Below are positions 34,092 through 41,997 of a stretch of 64,000 nt of DNA, piece by piece. The position numbers and the translations under genes were made by a program. The DNA comes from CAVQGZ01 sp963714455 (GTDB lineage Bacteria > Actinomycetota > Actinomycetes > Jiangellales > Jiangellaceae), in the NCBI GenBank assembly GCA_963714455.1, contig CAVQON010000006.1, positions 32,182-96,181 on the forward strand. Direction: 5' to 3'. Numbering within the stretch: the stretch's first letter is position 1; every line of letters begins with the position of its first letter. The notes beneath the pieces were generated by a model, which ran no database searches, was not told where the DNA came from, and worked only from the letters and a program-made list of their open reading frames with translations.

Positions 34092-34760
34092 TCACGCCGT
34101 TTGGCGATGGGGGACCGAAAGCCAGTGGGGGCTGTAGTCGTGAGGGCGCGGTTCGCTGAGGTGCACGCGCAGGGCTGACCACCGGAGCACGAAGGTCACC
34201 GTGACACATGATGCAGCCGCGGGCAGCGAGGGCAGCCCGGCCCACGTCGCGAGCAGGACGTACAGCCCGCACCCCATCAGTGCCGCGGCTCCGTGCAGGT
34301 CCCCTGGCTTGAAGAGGTCAGGTGGGATCACCCCCGTCACCAGGTCGCGAATCGCCCATCCGCCCACAGCTGCGGTTGTTCCCACCGCGACGGCAGAACC
34401 GGCCGGAAGTCCCAGCGCGAGACTGGCCTCAGCGCCGACCGCAGCGAACAGCCCCAAAGCGATGGAGTCGGTGAGCAGCAACAGCTGCCAGACCCGCTGC
34501 GCAGCCTGGGCGAAGAAGGCACCGACCAGCCCGCCGGCGAGCACCGCGGCTCCGTAGCCCCAGTCCTGCAGTGCGACCGGGGTCCCTTGCTGCAGGAGGG
34601 TGTCTCGCACGAGTCCTCCGCCGACCCCGGAGATGATGGCGAGACCGATGACGCCGATGAGTGCAAACCGGTGGTGCACCCCGATGACCGCTCCCATGAT
34701 CGAGCCGAACCCCGCGGCGAGGATGTCGAGCGGAATCGCATCCAAGAAGTCGGAGATCAT
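34092..34760 (-). CDS. Trimeric intracellular cation (TRIC) channel family protein
   Basis: 222 residues with seven hydrophobic segments, two internal repeats each with a glycine-rich signature (GVGGGLVRDTLLQQ and AVGGWAIRDLVTGVIP). This is the UPF0126/TRIC fold, a K+-permeable cation channel in the membrane. Ends with a short polar tail. A second, more distant TRIC is encoded at 48229-48963. Starts at ATG 34760 and lies just downstream of the SulP gene on the same strand. Confidence 0.9.
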   Translation of the reverse strand: MISDFLDAIPLDILAAGFGSIMGAVIGVHHRFALIGVIGLAIISGVGGGLVRDTLLQQGTPVALQDWGYGAAVLAGGLVGAFFAQAAQRVWQLLLLTDSIALGLFAAVGAEASLALGLPAGSAVAVGTTAAVGGWAIRDLVTGVIPPDLFKPGDLHGAAALMGCGLYVLLATWAGLPSLPAAASCVTVTFVLRWSALRVHLSEPRPHDYSPHWLSVPHRQTA

Positions 34761-34792
34761 GTGGGCATCATCGCCTGGTGGCGCTCGACCGG

Positions 34793-36598
34793 TCAGGTCC
34801 GAGAACCGTGCTGCCCACCGGTCGACTGCGGTGGGTCAGCCGTGATGTGGTCGGCGCAGGCCTGGTGAACGTTGCCGAAGACGTTGTGCTCCCCGAGCTC
34901 GGCGATGACACCGTCCAGAGCCAGTAAGTCGAAGACCTCGGGCTTGACGCGGGCGAGCCGGAGCTGGACGCCGTAGGTACGCGTGAGTTCGAGGATCTGC
35001 TTGACCTTGGCCGACCCTTGGGAGTCGATGAAGTCGACGCCCTCGAACGAGACGACGACCGTGTCGTAGGCGGCTGAGGGCTGCTGCGCGAGCTCCCGCA
35101 GCCGGTCTCCGAGTGCGTCCGCGCTGGCGAAGAACAGCCCGCCGTCGAAACGAACGACGAGAAGGTCGGGGTAGGTCTGGCTGTCGGGGTAGCGGGCGAC
35201 GCTGCGGAAGACCTCAGTACCGGGCTGCCGGCCGAGCACAGGGATCTTCGGGGTGGCGTTGATGAAGACCAGCCACACCAGCGACAAGCCGATGCCGATC
35301 AGCACCCCGTTGAGGACACCCGCCCCGAGAACGCCCAGCAGGGCGGCGACGGCGATCCAGAAGTCGGTCCTCGCCACCCGGTGCAGGCGGCGCATCTCGG
35401 TGACGTCCATCATGCCGAACACGACGGCGTCGATGATCACCGCGGCCAGGACGGCCAGCGGGAGCAGGGAGAACACCGGCGCCAGCACCAGCAGGACAAG
35501 GACCAGCATGGTCCCTGTGGTCAGCGACGCCAGTGGTGTCTTGGCGCCGGACTGGTCGTTCAGCGAGCTCGCCGACAGGCTTGTCGAGACCGGGATGCCC
35601 TGCAGCACGCCCGAGCCCACGTTCGACATGCCCTGGGCGAAGGACTCCTGGTTGATGTCGACCCGGTAGCCGTGCTTGGCCGCGAACGCCCGCGCGTCGC
35701 CAGCCGTCTGCGAGAAACCGATCAGCAGCAGCCCCAGTGCTGCCGGACCAATCACAGCCATGTTCTCTGCCATGAAGTCCAGGCTCGGCAGCTCCGGAGA
35801 AGCGAACCCGCGCGGGACGTCACCAACGAGCGCAATCCCCCGGGACTCTAAGTCGAAGACCACCGACGCCAACAGCCCGCCTACCACCAGGACCAGCGCC
35901 CCGGGCACCTTGAGCGGAGAGAATCGGATGCCGACGATCACAACGAGAGAGACAGCGCCGAGCAGCAGTGTTGCCGCATCGATACCGCCGAGCCCACCCA
36001 GCCACGACGCGAGCTTCTGCCACGAGTTCGCCCCCTCGATCGACGTGCCGGTGATCTTGGGCAACTCCCCGATCACCACCTCTATGGCCGAGCCGAACAG
36101 GAACCCCGTGATCACCGCCTTGGACAGCAGCAACGAGATCCAGCCCATCTTGAACACGGCCAGCAGCAGGAACAGCAGCCCGGTCACCACCGTGATCGCC
36201 ACGACCAGGGCCACCGCATCGCCGTCTGACACCGCCGCGAGAGCCACCGCACTGCCGGCGACTGCCGCCAACGCCGAGCTGGGGCCCGTCGCCACCTGTC
36301 GCGCCGTACCGAACAGGGCGTAGATGATCGCCCCAGCGGTCGCGGCGAACAGCCCGTGCTGGATCGGCACCCCAGCGATCCCCGCATACCCCAGCGACTT
36401 CGGCACCACCAAAGCCGCGACAGCCAGACCCGCGACCAGATCCCCCCGCAACCACGACCGCTGGTAGCGGGGAGCCCAGACCAGGATCGGGAGGAACCTC
36501 GCCAGCCCGCTGGGTGGCGCACTGCGCTCCGGCCGACTTCGACGGCCAGCCGCTACGCCAGGCTTGGACTCCCGAGCAGCGTCGTTGCCAGAGCTCAC
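34793..36598 (-). CDS. SulP-family anion transporter with STAS domain
   Basis: 601 residues: about twelve membrane segments and a cytoplasmic STAS domain from about 470. DLVAGLAVAALVVPKSLGYAGIAGVP is the SulP signature in the first helices; the STAS domain contains VVSFEGVDFIDSQGSAKV. SulP proteins move sulfate, bicarbonate or dicarboxylates, usually with Na+ or H+. GTG 36598 overlaps the stop of the upstream hypothetical gene (GTGA) and has GGAGAG upstream; the longer frame is excluded. Two other SulP fragments lie in the window, at about 37.8 kb and 50.75-51.38 kb. Confidence 0.92.
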   Translation of the reverse strand: MSSGNDAARESKPGVAAGRRSRPERSAPPSGLARFLPILVWAPRYQRSWLRGDLVAGLAVAALVVPKSLGYAGIAGVPIQHGLFAATAGAIIYALFGTARQVATGPSSALAAVAGSAVALAAVSDGDAVALVVAITVVTGLLFLLLAVFKMGWISLLLSKAVITGFLFGSAIEVVIGELPKITGTSIEGANSWQKLASWLGGLGGIDAATLLLGAVSLVVIVGIRFSPLKVPGALVLVVGGLLASVVFDLESRGIALVGDVPRGFASPELPSLDFMAENMAVIGPAALGLLLIGFSQTAGDARAFAAKHGYRVDINQESFAQGMSNVGSGVLQGIPVSTSLSASSLNDQSGAKTPLASLTTGTMLVLVLLVLAPVFSLLPLAVLAAVIIDAVVFGMMDVTEMRRLHRVARTDFWIAVAALLGVLGAGVLNGVLIGIGLSLVWLVFINATPKIPVLGRQPGTEVFRSVARYPDSQTYPDLLVVRFDGGLFFASADALGDRLRELAQQPSAAYDTVVVSFEGVDFIDSQGSAKVKQILELTRTYGVQLRLARVKPEVFDLLALDGVIAELGEHNVFGNVHQACADHITADPPQSTGGQHGSRT

Positions 36599-37266
36599 GT
36601 GGTGCTCTCCTGGCACGCGGGCATCGCCGGAGCGGACGCCAACACCAGGCCGACGGGGATGGTCTGGCTCAGCCACTGCGGGTATCCCATCGAGCCACCC
36701 AGGCGGTGGACGATGGCCGCAGGGACAGGTCCGGACTTCGTCAACGTCCGCCACGCCGCGTGAAGTGGGCGGCGGCGGGTCATCTCAGGCCCGAAGGCTG
36801 CATACGCGAGGCTCCATGCCTGCACATGGCCAGCCGCCATGACGTGGGTGACTTCGACGTGCCATCCGGCGACGGGCTCGGCAGTCAACGGCAGCTCGGC
36901 GCCGTCGACCGCGAAACGCCGCTTGCTTACCTCCTTGATGACGCTGACCCACCGCGCCTGCTCCGGGATGTCGATGACGTCGTCGGCCGGGGACCACATG
37001 CTCCAGTCCTCGAGCGTGCCCCGCAGAGCACGGCCAAGATCGATGGGTGGGCCAGCGGACCGTCGCACCCTCAGCTCCAGGGTCTGCCCGCCGCGCTCCT
37101 TGATGCCGACATCTGCCACCTGGTCCACGAGGTAGCGATCACACCGCTCCTCTCTGGCATCCGCAGACACACCGAACCCGGTGCGCACATCGGAAGGTGG
37201 GGGTCCGCCAGCGAACCAGCGCACCTCGGTCGTCTCGTGCGCGGCGGGCAGGTCGCGTCGTCGCAC
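36595..37266 (-). CDS. Conserved hypothetical protein coupled to SulP
   Basis: About 223 residues from GTG 37266 (a later GTG is possible). It starts with EVRWFAGGPPP and has RCDRYLV and VGIKERGGQTLELRVRR, then KRRFAVDGAELPLTAEPVAGWHVEVTHV: alternating strands with acidic and basic residues, slightly like a CYTH/triphosphate-tunnel fold, but I cannot prove membership. Its TGA overlaps the GTG of the SulP gene, so it is translated with the transporter. Function unknown. Confidence 0.6.
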   Translation of the reverse strand: MRRRDLPAAHETTEVRWFAGGPPPSDVRTGFGVSADAREERCDRYLVDQVADVGIKERGGQTLELRVRRSAGPPIDLGRALRGTLEDWSMWSPADDVIDIPEQARWVSVIKEVSKRRFAVDGAELPLTAEPVAGWHVEVTHVMAAGHVQAWSLAYAAFGPEMTRRRPLHAAWRTLTKSGPVPAAIVHRLGGSMGYPQWLSQTIPVGLVLASAPAMPACQESTT

Positions 37267-37304
37267 GCCGAGTGGTGTCGGCGCGTCCCCGGGCGCCTGT
37301 CGAC

Positions 37305-37700
37305 TCACGCCGGCCGCTTCGGGTCCACCTGGTCGACCTCGGCCGAGCCCTTGTCCGCGCCGTCGAAGACCCCGAAGTTCGACAGGTGCGCATCCCCACA
37401 CAGCTGAGCCCGCAGACCCGTCGACGGCGTCCGGGACAGGTCCGAGGCCATGACCGCCGCCCCGCCCCGGAAGAACGTGAACGGCGTCGCTCCCATACGC
37501 GCGTGCCGGATCGGCACCAACGACTGCAACCGCGTCCGATCCTGCTCCGTGAGCAGCCCGATCGGATCGGGCCTGTCCTCACCCACATCCAGATCGGCCA
37601 ACGACTCCAGCGGCACCCGCGCACGCTCGTCGACCCCCGCCCGCACCCGCTTCCGCACAGCCGCAGTCAGCGCAGCAGTCTCGTCCCGTCCCATCCGCAC
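37305..37700 (-). pseudogene. DUF2252 gene, N-terminal fragment
   Basis: 131 residues match the first third of DUF2252 proteins (about 430 residues): DPIGLLTEQDRTRLQSLVPIRHARM, FTFFRGGAAVMASDL and LCGDAHLSNFGVFDG. After that the normal NDFDE segment is missing and only VDPKRPA remains before the stop, as if an internal deletion joined two points. The rest is absent; the next minus-strand gene is unrelated. Confidence 0.7.
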
Positions 37701-37812
37701 ACCCTCTCACTGACTGTGTCGATGCCCGCACCGAAGCGCGCGAAAGGGACCGGCCACCGGAGCTGTTCCCGCGGGTGGCCAACCGACGTCGGACGCTGCG
37801 GTCTCGACGGCA

Positions 37813-37872
37813 CTGTCGACCTCGTGGTCTTCCGCTTCGACGCTGAGCTGTTCTACGCGAATGCCAAGGTCG
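37813..37872 (+). pseudogene. SulP STAS-domain scrap
   Basis: GTVDLVVFRFDAELFYANA matches the strand at the start of a SulP STAS domain (usual form P-G-L-L-V-F-R-F-D-A-P-L-F-F-A-N-A). It runs straight into transposase sequence at about 37873 in the same frame, so an element end probably lies at that junction. Confidence 0.55.
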
Positions 37873-38130
37873 ACGACCTCGCCGTCGAGATGTTCGAGCA
37901 CGCGTTCGGCAAGCACGGGATCCCAGACGCCGTGCACGCCGACTCCGGGCCGGCGATGCGCTCCGGGGTGCTTGCCAGACCTTCTGGGCGACCTCGGCGT
38001 CACCCAGACCCACAACCGGCCGCGGGTGGGCAACGACAACCCGTTCTCGGAGTCCGAGTTCCGCACCCTGAAGTACCGGCCGAGCTATCCGGGCACCTTC
38101 GCGAGCATCGTCTCAGTGGCATGCGGTCGG
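37873..38130 (+). pseudogene. Transposase (integrase-core) remnant with frameshift
   Basis: VEMFEHAFGKHGIPDAVHADSG is followed, after a frame change near 37975, by LLGDLGVTQTHNRPRVGNDNPFSESEFRTLKYRP. These are the DDE-region motifs of an IS3/IS481-type transposase (HADSG and ND-NP-SE-FKTLKYRP in working copies). Both ends are missing. Direction is plus, opposite to the remnant at 33.7 kb. Confidence 0.7.
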
Positions 38131-38146
38131 CGAAGGTCATGGTCGG

Positions 38147-38569
38147 CTACTCCTGGACCCGACGGAGCGAGGCAAAGTCGTTGCTGGTCCAGAACACCTC
38201 TCCGTCTGAGCCGAAAACCAGGTACCAAGGGCTTGGGCCGCTCTCGTCGGGTCTCGGCACACCGACCGTGCGGTAGTACCCGTCCGGCTGGTCAGGCAGA
38301 TCGACCGCATCGAGGGGCACCGGAGAATCCGCAGACCCAGGTGGCGTTCCACCGGCCCCAACGAGCGTGATGGTGGCTTGTGCCGTTGCCGGCAGGTCGT
38401 CGAGCAGCACCCAGATCATCCCGGTCTCGGGGTCGGTGTCCGTGCCGATCTGATCCGGGTCGAGCGCCGGGTAGGGTGCGCCGCGGCCGAGGAACTGATC
38501 CGCCCCGCAGCCGACGAGAGCACCGCACATGAGCAGGCACACAACGACCCTGACGATGCGTGCGCCCAT
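38147..38569 (-). CDS. Small secreted lipoprotein
   Basis: 140 residues. Signal peptide MGARIVRVVVCLLMCGAL and lipobox LVGCGAD; mature part of about 115 residues with acidic ALDPDQIGTDTDPETGMIWVLLDD and an aromatic C-terminal third (SPWYLVFGSDGEVFWTSND). No family assigned. ATG 38569 is required for the signal peptide; the longer frame upstream is not used. Divergent from the HAD gene. Confidence 0.7.
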   Translation of the reverse strand: MGARIVRVVVCLLMCGALVGCGADQFLGRGAPYPALDPDQIGTDTDPETGMIWVLLDDLPATAQATITLVGAGGTPPGSADSPVPLDAVDLPDQPDGYYRTVGVPRPDESGPSPWYLVFGSDGEVFWTSNDFASLRRVQE

Positions 38570-38626
38570 GACGCAGATGCTCGCACGTCTCTGGCGAAGA
38601 CGACGCACACGCGCCACGGTAGGGCC

Positions 38627-39469
38627 ATGACGACAGCCGACCTCGCCGCGCACGCCCGTCTGAACCCCCGACCTGACATCCGGCTGGTGGTCAGCGACAT
38701 GGACGGCACTCTGCTGGACGACCAGCACCAGCTGCCAGATGGCTTCGAGTCGTTCGTTGCGCAGCTGGCCCAGCGGGGCGTCACGTTCGCGGTCGCCTCA
38801 GGTCGACACGAGTACAGCCTGCGGCGGCTGCTGCCCTCCGACGCCGGCATCGTGGTCATCGCCTCCAACGGTGCCCACGTCATCGAGGCCGGCCACGAGG
38901 TGTTCGTCGAGTGCCTGGACCGCGACAGGGCTGTCGCCATCGTCGAGCGCATCAGGGACGTTCCGGATGCCCGGGCGGTCGTGACCACCCGAACGACCGC
39001 CTTCACCGAGGACGCCGACGAGCAGTTCCTCGGCTGGCTGCGGACGGTGCTGCCGCACTTGGAGGTTGTTCAGCCCATCAGCGAGATGCCGTCGGGCTGC
39101 TTGCTCAGCGTCGGCATCTTCGACCATCGGTCGGCGGAGTCGAACTCGTTGCCCGCACTGGGTCCGCTGGCCGAAGGTCTCAACGTGATGGCCACAGCAC
39201 CGACCTGGGTGGACGTCGTCAGCGCAGCCGCCGACAAGGGCAGCGCCGTCCGCCGTCTGCAGCGCGAACGCGGCATCACCCGCGACCAGACGGCCGCGTT
39301 CGGTGACTTCTTGAACGACCTCACGCTGCTCGACGCGGCGACGTACTCCTTCGCCATGGCCAACGCGCACCCCGAGGTGCATCGGCAGGCTGCCTGGCGG
39401 GCACCGGCCAACACCGAGTCCGGCGTGATGGCCGCCGTCGCCGCGCTGATCGGGATGGACGTGCCATAG
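38627..39469 (+). CDS. HAD-superfamily phosphatase, Cof type
   Basis: 280 residues. HAD motif I VVSDMDGTLLDD, motif II (VASGRH), the type IIB cap in the middle, motif III/IV with DKGSAVRRL and FGDFLNDLTLLDAA. Cof-type phosphatases act on sugar phosphates, nucleotides or cofactor phosphates. ATG 38627 is preceded by CACGGT and six bases, a weak leaderless-type start. The nag genes follow after DUF3592, so a sugar-phosphate substrate is possible but unproved. Confidence 0.9.
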   Translation: MTTADLAAHARLNPRPDIRLVVSDMDGTLLDDQHQLPDGFESFVAQLAQRGVTFAVASGRHEYSLRRLLPSDAGIVVIASNGAHVIEAGHEVFVECLDRDRAVAIVERIRDVPDARAVVTTRTTAFTEDADEQFLGWLRTVLPHLEVVQPISEMPSGCLLSVGIFDHRSAESNSLPALGPLAEGLNVMATAPTWVDVVSAAADKGSAVRRLQRERGITRDQTAAFGDFLNDLTLLDAATYSFAMANAHPEVHRQAAWRAPANTESGVMAAVAALIGMDVP

Positions 39470-39477
39470 TCGCGCCT

Positions 39478-39909
39478 GTGACGGCAGGCGACGGGGGCTG
39501 GCGGGGCGCCTGGAACGGGGTGGACTACCGCCGCCGGATCGGCCTGCTGCTGATCCTGGCCTTCGCACTGCTGATGGCCGCCGGCGTCACCTGGTCGATG
39601 GCCAACCCTCGGCTGAACAACTACCGCCCGGCCGTCGCCGAGGTCGTGTCGGTGAGCGAAGGGTCGCCGACCTCGATCACGGTGCGGTTCACCACCATCG
39701 ATGACGAGGACGTCGAGGCCACGACCGACCGGCTGACGTTCGTGCCGCCCGAAGGTGCGCCTGTGCCGGTGATCTACGACCCGGCCGACCCTGAGCAGGT
39801 CGCCATGGACGGCTACAGCGAGTCGAGTCTGCTCACCACGGTGATCATCGGGGCCTTCGCCGTCACGTTGGGGACGGCCTTTCTGACCTTCCGGCACCGT
39901 CACGACTGA
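39478..39909 (+). CDS. DUF3592-like membrane protein
   Basis: 143 residues. Two membrane helices (LLLILAFALLMAAGVTW and LLTTVIIGAFAVTLGTAFL) flank an exported beta-rich domain with AEVVSVSEG and VPVIYDPADPEQV, the DUF3592 pattern. Start is GTG 39478, eight bases after the HAD gene, so probably the same transcript. Function unknown. Confidence 0.75.
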   Translation: MTAGDGGWRGAWNGVDYRRRIGLLLILAFALLMAAGVTWSMANPRLNNYRPAVAEVVSVSEGSPTSITVRFTTIDDEDVEATTDRLTFVPPEGAPVPVIYDPADPEQVAMDGYSESSLLTTVIIGAFAVTLGTAFLTFRHRHD

Positions 39910-39950
39910 ACCGGCACCCGCCCCGTGCCCGGCCGTGGTTGGCTGAGCCC

Positions 39951-41075
39951 GTGCAGACAGTCATCGCTGCCGACACCGTGGTCACGGGCAGCCAGGTACT
40001 CACTCCCGGGTGCGTCACCGTCGAGGGCCGCACGATCTCCGCGGTGTCCGATGTCGTGCCCGACCACGTCGACGTCCGGGTCCCCCACCTGGTACCCGGG
40101 TTCGTCGACATCCACACGCACGGCGGCGGGGGTGCCACGGTGGTGGGAGCCGACCAAGAGGCCGTGGCTGCGTTTGCAGCCACACATCGACGGCACGGCA
40201 CCACGACGATCTGCGCGAGCCTGGTCTCCGCCCATCCACAACCGCTGCTGGACGACGTGGCGGCACTCGCCGAGCTGGTGGAGGACGGCCTGATCGCCGG
40301 AACCCACCTGGAAGGGCCGTGGATCTCTCCAGCGATGAAGGGTGCGCACGACCCGACGGCTCTGCGGCCGCCGTCCCCGGACGAGGTGGACGCCGTTCTC
40401 GCCGCCGCCCGAGGCACCGTCCACATGGTCACCCTGGCTCCCGAGCTCGAGCACGGGATGGACGCGGTGCGCCGCTTCGCTGACGCCGGCGTGCTGGCCG
40501 CGACCGGCCACAGCGACGCCGACTGGAACCAGGCCAAGGCTGCCATCGACAGCGGCAGCACCGTCACCACCCACCTGTTCAACCAGATGCGCCCGATACA
40601 CCATCGCGCGCCAGGACCCATGCCCGCGTTCATGGCCGACCCGCGGATGCACGTCGAGCTCATCGCCGACGGCATCCACGTCCACCCGGCCGTCATCGCC
40701 ATGGTGCGCCAGGCCGTGCCGGCCGACCGGATCGTGTTGGTGACCGATGCCATGTCGGCCACCGGCCAGTCCGACGGCAGCTACATGCTCGGCGACCTTG
40801 CCGTCACCGTGATCGATGGTGTGGCCCGGCTGACCGAAGGCGGGGCGCTCGCCGGCAGCACCCTGACCATGGACAAGGCGGTCCGGCTGGTGGTGCGCAA
40901 GTGCGGGTTCAGCCTCAGCGACGCCGTGATGGCCGCCTCGGTGACCCCGGCACGCCTGCTGCGACGCGACGACATCGGATCGATCGAGCCTGGCAAGGAC
41001 GCCGACCTCGTAGCGTTGGACGACGATCTCGTCCTGCAGCAGGTCTGGCACAAGGGCGCGTTCGTCGCCGACTGA
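39951..41075 (+). CDS. nagA: N-acetylglucosamine-6-phosphate deacetylase
   Basis: 374 residues of the amidohydrolase fold. Metal site and catalytic parts: VDIHTHGGGG, THLEGPWISPAMKGAH (Glu ligand), ATGHSDADWNQAKAA, HLFNQM and VTDAMSATG with the catalytic Asp. It removes acetate from GlcNAc-6-P to give glucosamine-6-P for NagB. GTG 39951 was chosen over an upstream in-frame ATG because the longer form adds non-family residues. First gene of the GlcNAc cluster. Confidence 0.94.
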   Translation: MQTVIAADTVVTGSQVLTPGCVTVEGRTISAVSDVVPDHVDVRVPHLVPGFVDIHTHGGGGATVVGADQEAVAAFAATHRRHGTTTICASLVSAHPQPLLDDVAALAELVEDGLIAGTHLEGPWISPAMKGAHDPTALRPPSPDEVDAVLAAARGTVHMVTLAPELEHGMDAVRRFADAGVLAATGHSDADWNQAKAAIDSGSTVTTHLFNQMRPIHHRAPGPMPAFMADPRMHVELIADGIHVHPAVIAMVRQAVPADRIVLVTDAMSATGQSDGSYMLGDLAVTVIDGVARLTEGGALAGSTLTMDKAVRLVVRKCGFSLSDAVMAASVTPARLLRRDDIGSIEPGKDADLVALDDDLVLQQVWHKGAFVAD

Positions 41076-41085
41076 GGGAGGCCCC

Positions 41086-41901
41086 GTGACGGTGGACCCT
41101 TGCCGGCCCCACGACGTGGTCGCCGACGACGGTGCCAGGCTTCAAGGCTGCGCCCACGGCGCGCACCTGACCGGTTGGTGGCCGGCCGGTGAGTCGCGGT
41201 CGCGGCTGTGGATGAGCAGCGCGAGCACCTGCGGCCCCGGTGCAGCGATCCGCGGAGGCGTCCCTGTGGTGTTCCCCCAGTTCGGGGTGCTCGGCCCGCT
41301 GCCCAAGCACGGCTTCGCCCGAACAGTGGCCTGGGAGCCCCAACACCCGTCCACAACGGACGAGGCGAGGTTGACGTTCGCGACGACCATCCCGACGCGA
41401 GGCGACTGGCCGCACCAGGCGACGCTGACGCTGTCGGCGAGCGCACGTGCTCAGATGCTGACCGTCAGGCTGACCGTCGCCAACACCGCCTCGACCCCCT
41501 TTGCCTTCACCGCCGCGCTGCACACCTATCTGCACGTGAGCAGCACATCCGACGCCGGGATCAGCGGGCTCGAAGGACGTGCCGCCGAGGACGCCGCTGC
41601 CGGTGGACGAGCCACCACGCTGCCCGAGGAGCGCCTGTCCCCCGTCGGACCTCTCGACCTGATGATTCGCGACGTCCCCGAAGCACTCGTGCTCCACGAC
41701 GCTGCACAGCCGGACCTCGTCATCAGAACCGAGGACTTTCGGGACTGGGTCGTCTGGAACCCGGGCGCTGGCCACGGGCTGAGCGACGTGCCGGCCGGCG
41801 AGGAAGCGGGCTTCGTGTGCATCGAGCCTGCCGTGCTGGAGCCGACGCGCATCGCCCCCGGTCATGCGTGGCAGGCATCGCTCATCATGACCGCCCGGTG
41901 A
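41086..41901 (+). CDS. Aldose-1-epimerase/hexose-6-phosphate mutarotase-like protein
   Basis: 271 residues of the galactose mutarotase superfamily, nearest to the D-hexose-6-phosphate mutarotase (YeaD) branch: RGGVPVVFPQFGVLGPLPKHGFARTVAW holds the phosphate-binding arginine and catalytic histidine region, and HTYLHVSS carries the second histidine. It would interconvert sugar-phosphate anomers. GGAGG lies 4-6 bases before GTG 41086. Placed between nagA and the PTS gene, which suggests a role on glucosamine- or GlcNAc-derived phosphates. Confidence 0.85.
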   Translation: MTVDPCRPHDVVADDGARLQGCAHGAHLTGWWPAGESRSRLWMSSASTCGPGAAIRGGVPVVFPQFGVLGPLPKHGFARTVAWEPQHPSTTDEARLTFATTIPTRGDWPHQATLTLSASARAQMLTVRLTVANTASTPFAFTAALHTYLHVSSTSDAGISGLEGRAAEDAAAGGRATTLPEERLSPVGPLDLMIRDVPEALVLHDAAQPDLVIRTEDFRDWVVWNPGAGHGLSDVPAGEEAGFVCIEPAVLEPTRIAPGHAWQASLIMTAR

Positions 41902-41942
41902 CGACCTCAGTGACGATGTCGCCGAAATCACCCACGTGCGCG

Positions 41943-41965
41943 GCGCAGAGTCCTAGAGTCTGCGC
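41943..41965. promoter_or_regulatory. Inverted repeat over the -10 of the PTS gene
   Basis: GCGCAGA (41943-41949) and TCTGCGC (41959-41965) with a 9-base spacer that contains most of a likely -10 hexamer TAGAGT (41954-41959). Position suits a repressor site for the nagE-nagB unit. It is not the DasR (TGGTCTAGACCA-type) sequence. Confidence 0.55.
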
Positions 41966-41997
41966 GTCAGCTGGGAACCCGGCGTGAGGGAGCGACG

